This document shows positions 57,966 through 64,000 of a stretch of 64,000 bases of DNA, in pieces. The translations under genes were made by a program, and so were the position numbers. The notes beneath the pieces were generated by a model that saw only the letters and a program-made list of their open reading frames with translations, did not search any database and was not told the DNA's origin. The stretch comes from Costus lasius (lineage: Eukaryota > Streptophyta > Magnoliopsida > Zingiberales > Costaceae), in the NCBI GenBank assembly GCA_027563935.2, contig CM050454.1, positions 51,798,596-51,862,595 on the forward strand, read 5' to 3'. Position 1 is the first letter of the stretch, and every line of letters starts with the position of its first letter.

Positions 57966-59477
57966 TGAAAGTCAAACCCTAGTACACATGCGCATCTATA
58001 AGATCTTGCATAGGCGAAAAACTTGGTTTGATAGGATCGAGAGGCAAGATAATATGAGCAACCATAAAAGGATAAAATGATGCGTTACCATTGCCATTGA
58101 TTGAGTGGCGACTTGGAAGAAGAAAGGGCGAGCGGCTCTTCTCCAAAGGAAATCGCACACAAGAAGAAGATGACTTCTTCCTTGTATTCCTTGTGCTAGC
58201 AAAGATCCAAGGAGTCCTAGATCGTGTATGAGGAGATGTCTTTTTCCTTTTTGCTGGCCGAACTTCCTCTTGTCGTGAAGATCATCCACACGAGAGGAGA
58301 GGGGGCGAGAGAGAGAGATAGGCGTTCGAACATGGGGGCGTTTTCTCAAAGAAAACGGCTTCCAAAAATAGTAAGTGCATAACTCCATGTTTAACTCCAC
58401 TTGAAGCCATCGATAACTCCTCTCTCAATTGAACCATGCGTTCACCAAGTGAACCAGTTCAATTCTATTTGGTTCAAAGACCAAACCGAACCCACCATGG
58501 TCTTGATCTCTTTGAACCAAATGGTTCAAGATCTAACCACACATCTCTCGACCCTCTTGATCTCTATGATCAAGCATCAATTCTCTCGATCGAAGCTTAC
58601 CGATCTCAAGCCCTAATCAATCAAACATGATCAGAACAGATCTCACTTCCAATCAGAGTTTAAATTCCTTTAAACTGAACCAGAACAATTCAGTCCACAC
58701 GATCTGACATAAGTAAGCCATATCATCAAATTGTGCGACCCTAAGGGTTTCCTTCAATGTCGGTAACGATAACTTACGTTATCACGATCAGAGAGGGGTA
58801 TCTAGCAACACATCACTGTCTCCCGGTATGAAGGAAAGAGTCTTCCAAGACTACACCCAAACCATAGCACAAGTGTGAATCCAATTCACTCGGCATACAT
58901 GTTCCCTTTGCCACTGGACGTTCTCATTGGACAAGCCTGTCAAGCCTGTAATTCCAACATGATGAGAATGGTTAGATCAGATGAACATAGTCATCTGGGT
59001 ATGGCCATACACTTTCTCAACCATCTCATCCAGGGGGCCCTTTAGAACATCACACTCCAACTAGGAGAGGCAATCCTATATCTATCACCAGTGTCCTAAC
59101 ATGAGTCATGCCCACCATCCAAGATAATCCTTAACCATTATCTTTCAAATGATATTGAACTACCTCAAAACAATGCCAATCATCATTTAGAAACACAAGT
59201 GATCTCAAGTCAGAGGGAGTATACCACTTGATAGTTTATAAGGATTATTCACATTGTGACAAAAACTGAATATCCTAAGTAGGGTCAGTCCAGTACATCC
59301 AATGCACCTATGCGTCTAAATCTTATTCCATGCTCGAAGCATCCTATAAGATTAGAACACATATTAGTCTCAATCATATCAAGGCTGTCTCATGTTCACC
59401 AAGATATCTCGACTAAGGACAATACTGCATGTCAGCCAAGCTGAAACACCAATGAGACATTATTCAGAAGTATACAT
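57966..59477 (-). repeat. 5' LTR of M2, interrupted by M7
   Basis: The LTR starts TGAAAGTCAAACCC next to the primer-binding site and runs 1.5 kb until M7 breaks it. It is the most diverged LTR of the family here and lacks the G/C-rich terminal palindrome. The micro-exon ATG-GCA-ATG lies at 58097-58089 before a GTAACG donor at 58088. The candidate intron to 39519 contains M6 and M5. Confidence 0.88.
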
Positions 59478-61180
59478 TGAAGAGTCCCCTTCAAGGGGGA
59501 GCGCAAGGGGTTGAAACCCTAAAGGGGGCGCATGTAATTTCCAAGGGGTTTCAACATGAGATCGCATGTAATATATGTTCATATGATCAACCTTAAGGAA
59601 TGTGGAGATCGAAAGAAGATCATACCAAAGCCATCTATTTGGATGGTGTCTTGGAAGCAAAGATCGAAAGGGATCTTCTCCAAAGATGAAGCACACAAGA
59701 TGAGGAATGGCTTCTCCTTGTCGTCTTTGTGCTAGCAAAGCTTCAAGGGTCCTTTGCGTGGAGGAAGTTTGAGATGCGAGAACAAGCTTCTCCTTGGACG
59801 AAAAACCTTCCCTTCTTCTCGTCGATCCTTCTCACACGAGAGTGCAAGCTAGCCACAAGAGAAGAGGGGAACGTATTTGCGTTTTGGCGTTGAGAGGAAT
59901 CGGCATTGATGACTTTCCATAAATGGAACATCATTAAGCCATACGCTCATGCCAACCCAAAAACGCTTACTAGTATTGAACCAAGCGTTCACCTTTGTGA
60001 ACCGGTTCAAGCCAAAACGTCCCAATCGAATTTGGTTCATATACCAAATCAAAATAGCTCAAGCCATTTGGTCTAGACCATAGTAAACCCTAAGGTTTTA
60101 GATCTAACCGTTCATCTCTTTGATGCTCTTGATCTCACTGATCCAGCATCAATCCTCTCGATCGAAGCTTACCGATCTCAAGCCCTAATCAATCAAACAT
60201 GATCAGACCAGATCTCACTTACAATCAGAGTTTAAACTCCTTTAAACTGAACCTAAACAATTCAGTCCACACGATCTGACTTAAGCAAGCCATATCATCG
60301 AATTGTGCGACCCTAAGGGTTTCCTTTAAACGTCGGTAACGATAACTTACGTTATCACGATCAGTGAGGGGTATCTAGCAACACATCACTGTCTCCCGAT
60401 ATAAAGGAAAGAGTCTTCCAAGACTACACCCAAACCACAGCACAAGTGTGAATCCACTTCACTAGGCATACATGTTTCCTTTGCCACTGGATGTTCTTAT
60501 TGGACAAGCGTGTCAAGCCTGTAGTTCCAATATGATGAGCATGATTAGATCAGATGAACATAGTCACCTGGGTATGGCCATACACTTTCTCAATCATCTC
60601 ATTTAGGGGGGGGGGGCCCATTAGAACATCACACTCCTTAAACAAGAAGACGGCAATCCTATATCTATCACTAGTGTCCTAACCTGACTCATGATCATTA
60701 TCCAAGATAGTCTATAATCATTATGTTTCAAATGATATTGAACTCCCTCAAAACAATGATAATCATCATTTAGAAACACAAGTGATCTCAAGTCAGAGGA
60801 CATGTGCCACTTGATGCAAACAAGGATTATTCACATTGTGACAAGCAATTGAATATCCTAGTAGGGTCTGTCCAGTACATCCAATGTACCCATGAGTCTA
60901 CATCTTATTCCATGCTCGAAGCATCCTATAAGATTAGAACACATATTAGTCTCAATCATATCAAGGCTGTCTCATGTTCACCAAGATATCTCGACTAAGG
61001 ACATTACAGCATATCAGCCTAGCTGAACAGCATTGAGACATTATTCAGAAGTATACTTATTGCAGCAGACAACGTAACATACTGAATAACAACCATTGCC
61101 TTTATAAACATAAGAGTTTATACATGATACTGATACAATCCCAAGGCCTCAAACATTAGCCTTAAGGGCATACCCCAACA
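59478..61180 (-). repeat. 3' LTR of M7
   Basis: Length 1703 bp, TGTTGGGGTATG to GGGGACTCTTCA on the minus strand. It contains ATG-GCT-TTG (59634-59626) before a GTATGA donor, and a run of thirteen G at 60606-60618 where sisters have five to seven. Confidence 0.94.
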
Positions 61181-61200
61181 ATCTCCCACTTGCACTTAAT

Positions 61201-64000
61201 CTAATGGTTGAGAAATCTCAAACCCATATTATTATAGTGCTTCTCATGCTTCTGCTGCGCCAGAGGCTTGGTAAGCGGGTCAGCCAGATTGTCGTCTGTA
61301 TGAACCTTGCAGATTTTGATCTCGCCACGATCAATGATCTCCCGGATCAAGTGAAACCGTCTCTGTATGTGCTTGGACTTCTGGTGCCACCGTGGTTCCT
61401 TTGCTTGTGCTATAGCTCCAGTGTTATCACAGAAGATAACCAAAGGATCTGCACTCGAAGGAATAACACCAAGTTCCTGAATGAACTTACGAATCCACAC
61501 TGCCTCCTTGGATGCTTCCGAGGCTGCAACATACTCGGCTTCTGTTGTGGAATCAGCAACAGTTGACTGTTTGAAACTTTTCCACACCACTGCTCCACCA
61601 TTCAAGCTAAAAACATAGCCTGATTGCGATCGGAAATCATCCTGGTCCGACTGGAACGAAGCGTCAGTATATCCTTCAATACTGAGTTCTTCCTGACCAC
61701 CATATATCAAGAACATATCTTTGGTTCTCCGCAGATATTTCAAAATGTTCTTGACTGCAATCCAGTGTGCCTGACCTGGATTACTTTGGAACCGACTGGT
61801 CACGCTTAACCCGTAAGCGACGTCTGGGCGAGTACACAACATCGCATACATAATGGATCCAATAGCCGAAGCATAAGGCGTATTGTCCATTTCATCTTTC
61901 TCAGTCTGTGTTTGTGGACACTGACTCTTCGAAAGATTCAGACCATGTCTGACTGGAAGATATCCTCTTTTAGAATTCTCTAAATGGAATCTCTCCAGGA
62001 CTTTATCGATGTAAGTACTCTGGCACAACCCGAGAAGCCTCTTAGATCTATCCCTGTAGATCTTCACACCTAATACATAGGCTGCTTCTCCTAAATCTTT
62101 CATATGGAAACATTTTCCTAACCATGCCTTAACAGCATGCAGTTCAGGAATATCGTTTCCAATGATTAAGATATCATCGACGTAGAGGACTAGGAAAGTA
62201 ATCACGCTCCCACTAAACCTCTTATATACACACGGGTCATCTTCGTTCTTGATGAAACCAAACTCAGAGATTGATTCATCAAAACGAATATTCCAGCTTC
62301 TAGATGCTTGCTTAAGTCCATAAATGGATTTCTTTAACTTGCATATTTTATGACGATCTGATGGAATAGTGAAACCTTCAGGTTGTGTCATATACACATC
62401 CTCATCCAGTTTTCCATTAAGGAAAGCGGACTTCACATCCATCTGCCAGATCTCATAATCATAATATGCTGCTATCGCGAAAAGAATCCGAATAGACTTA
62501 AACATGGCTACAGGAGAGAAAGTTTCATCATAATCTATCCCGTAGATTTGTTTGAAACCTTTCGCAACTAGCCTGCCTTTATAGGTAACCACGTTACCAT
62601 CCATGTCAATCTTCTTCTTGAAGATCCACTTACAGCCTATAGGGATTATTCCCGGAGGCGGATCAACCAAATCCCAGACTTGGTTATCTGACATGGAGTC
62701 CATCTCGGCTCGCATAGCTTCAAGCCATCTAGCTGAGTCTGGTCCACTGACCGCATCCGCATAAGTGAGGGGTTCATCATTATCAATGATGTAGACTCCG
62801 TTATAGCGCTCAGGCTGTCGACGGATCCTTCCCGATCTTCGCGGTTCCCGTGATATCTGAGCCTCAGGTTGTTCAGTAACCTGTTCTACCGGCTCAGGCT
62901 CATCCAACTCTGCTTGACTACTTTGTCCTTCCTCTGGATTCTCATCCAGCTTTATTTCTCCCCCACTGGCTTCTTGCAGAAGAAACTCCTTCTCAAGAAA
63001 AACTGCCGTCCGAGCAACAAATACCTTGTTCTCCTTGGGATCATAGAAATAATAACCCTTAGTTTCCTTAGGGTAACCGACAAAGATACATTTCTCAGAT
63101 CTGCTCTCTAGTTTCCCAGAGGCGAGCTTTTTGACATAAGCCTCGCAACCCCAGATCTTGATAAATGTCAAGCTCGGCTGTTTCCCATACCATAACTCAT
63201 ATGGCGTCTTAGAAACTGCCTTGGATGGCACTCGGTTTAGTACCTTTGCAGCTGTTTCCAGTGCAAATCCCCAAAAGGAGTAAGGTAGAGTAGCCTGACT
63301 CATCATAGAACGAACCATATCTAGTAAGGTTCTGTTCCTCCTCTCGGACACACCATTCCATTGCGGTGTCCCTGGCGGAGTGAGCTGTGAGATAATCCCA
63401 CACTCCTTCAGATAGTCAGTAAACTCTCGACTTAGGTATTCTCCACCTCGATCAGAACGAAGTGCCTTGATATTTCGGCCTAGCTGATTCTGTACTTCAT
63501 TCTTGAACTCTTTGAACTTGTCAAAAGATTCACTCTTATGTCTCATTAAATAGACATACCCATATCTACTAAAATCATCAGTAAAGGTAATGAAGTATGA
63601 ATAGCCACCTCTGGCATGTTTACTAAATGGCCCACACACATCACTGTGTATAATGTCAAGTAAACTCGAAGCCCTTTGACCTTTGTGAGGAAAAGGAGCC
63701 TTCGTCATTTTACCCATTAAACAAGCTTTGCATGTATCAATCTCCTCATAGGAGAATGATCCCAGCAGTCCATGATCATGCAACCGCTTAATGCGCTTCT
63801 TGTTAATATGGCCTAAACGACTATGCCATAGCAAGGTGCTGTCATCAGCATACTTGGCTTTCTTATTATCAATATTTTGTATAAAATATTCCATGTCCAA
63901 CATGAATAACCCATTGTTAATTGAACCAGTAGCATAAACAATATTATCAAGAGTAAGATAACACTTTGAAATCTTGCATTCAAAGGAAAACCCTTTCCTG
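61201..64000 (-). CDS. M7 Gag-Pol, C-terminal 930 residues, open to the window end
   Basis: The frame enters at 64000 within the end of the protease region and is open to the stop at 61201. It holds the integrase HHCC and DDE motifs (HSDVCGPF, FTDDFSRYGY, ALRSDRGGEY, GVSERRN), a reverse transcriptase with MDVKSAFLNG and YVDD, and RNase H with DAS, EAEY, FCDN and the complete KHIQRRFHL segment that M5 lacks. No lesion is visible. The first in-frame ATG here (63903) is internal and not the real start. M7 is the best candidate in the window for an intact copy. Confidence 0.93.
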   Translation of the reverse strand, partial: RKGFSFECKISKCYLTLDNIVYATGSINNGLFMLDMEYFIQNIDNKKAKYADDSTLLWHSRLGHINKKRIKRLHDHGLLGSFSYEEIDTCKACLMGKMTKAPFPHKGQRASSLLDIIHSDVCGPFSKHARGGYSYFITFTDDFSRYGYVYLMRHKSESFDKFKEFKNEVQNQLGRNIKALRSDRGGEYLSREFTDYLKECGIISQLTPPGTPQWNGVSERRNRTLLDMVRSMMSQATLPYSFWGFALETAAKVLNRVPSKAVSKTPYELWYGKQPSLTFIKIWGCEAYVKKLASGKLESRSEKCIFVGYPKETKGYYFYDPKENKVFVARTAVFLEKEFLLQEASGGEIKLDENPEEGQSSQAELDEPEPVEQVTEQPEAQISREPRRSGRIRRQPERYNGVYIIDNDEPLTYADAVSGPDSARWLEAMRAEMDSMSDNQVWDLVDPPPGIIPIGCKWIFKKKIDMDGNVVTYKGRLVAKGFKQIYGIDYDETFSPVAMFKSIRILFAIAAYYDYEIWQMDVKSAFLNGKLDEDVYMTQPEGFTIPSDRHKICKLKKSIYGLKQASRSWNIRFDESISEFGFIKNEDDPCVYKRFSGSVITFLVLYVDDILIIGNDIPELHAVKAWLGKCFHMKDLGEAAYVLGVKIYRDRSKRLLGLCQSTYIDKVLERFHLENSKRGYLPVRHGLNLSKSQCPQTQTEKDEMDNTPYASAIGSIMYAMLCTRPDVAYGLSVTSRFQSNPGQAHWIAVKNILKYLRRTKDMFLIYGGQEELSIEGYTDASFQSDQDDFRSQSGYVFSLNGGAVVWKSFKQSTVADSTTEAEYVAASEASKEAVWIRKFIQELGVIPSSADPLVIFCDNTGAIAQAKEPRWHQKSKHIQRRFHLIREIIDRGEIKICKVHTDDNLADPLTKPLAQQKHEKHYNNMGLRFLNH

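Larger units (their letters stand above)
59478..64000 (-). mobile_element. Ty1/copia element M7, 5' part beyond the window
   Basis: M7 inserted into the M2 5' LTR. The 3' LTR and the downstream two thirds of gag-pol are in the window. The bases next to its LTR are tacat (59473-59477). The other target copy lies outside. Confidence 0.93.

Noticed and set aside
60804..60998. A 64-codon plus-strand frame present in nearly every LTR (for example 11479, 31665, 43632, 50941)
   Set aside because: It is antisense to the element. Changes between copies are not biased to silent positions, and it is broken in M2. It persists because the LTRs are similar.
1..64000. CRISPR arrays, operons, phage or bacterial defence genes
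   Set aside because: Repeats are LTRs and internal parts of plant retrotransposons. There are no short regular spacers, and no prokaryotic genes were recognised.

Overview
This window is a block of plant nuclear heterochromatin made almost wholly of nested LTR retrotransposons. I found no host gene, rRNA, tRNA, CRISPR or prokaryotic feature. A flowering-plant host is inferred from the primer-binding sites (complementary to plant initiator tRNA-Met or tRNA-Asp), from the Ty1/copia and Ty3/gypsy protein lineages, and from the depth of nesting. The species cannot be told from the sequence.

Layout. Positions 1-10164 are old, decayed Ty3/gypsy material on the minus strand. Element A (5' half 7729-10164, integrase and tail 1-1760) appears to be split by element B (LTR 5845-7728, gag remnant 4315-5405), which abuts element C (LTR 2473-3678, gag/protease remnant 1761-2200). 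Positions 10165-64000 are repeated copies of one Ty1/copia family with LTRs of about 1.7 kb, a leader of about 1.8 kb and one gag-pol frame of about 1290 codons. M1 (10165-18688) lies on the minus strand. P1 (18689-29704) lies on the plus strand and carries a deletion derivative (19426-21376) and a solo LTR (22658-24330). MX is an LTR scrap (29705-29934). M2 runs from 29935 past the window end and is interrupted by M3 (30361-39451, TSD cagca), M6 (40570-57203, TSD agcac) and M7 (from 59478). M6 is itself interrupted by M5 (42302-51316, TSD gcatc). The target-site duplications give the order: M2 before M3, M6 and M7; M6 before M5; P1 before its two passengers.

How the parts work together. Gag-pol encodes Gag with a zinc knuckle, an aspartic protease, a DDE integrase, a YVDD reverse transcriptase and an RNase H. 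M5 keeps the longest open frame (1275 codons) but has lost 19 codons at the end of RNase H. The visible part of M7 is open.

The most interesting signal is a probable split gag gene. A micro-exon in the LTR (ATG-GCN-NTG) ends exactly at a conserved GTATG or GTAAC donor. A branch-point-like TACTGAC, a pyrimidine-rich tract and TTGTAG lie 21 nt before the usual gag ATG, in frame with the micro-exon. The second codon uses all four alanine codons among the copies, and M2 has lost the usual ATG while keeping the frame. The candidate intron contains the primer-binding site and two related hairpins that differ by compensatory base pairs. A spliced (translated) and an unspliced (packaged) RNA could therefore be separated. 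This is inference and needs transcript data.
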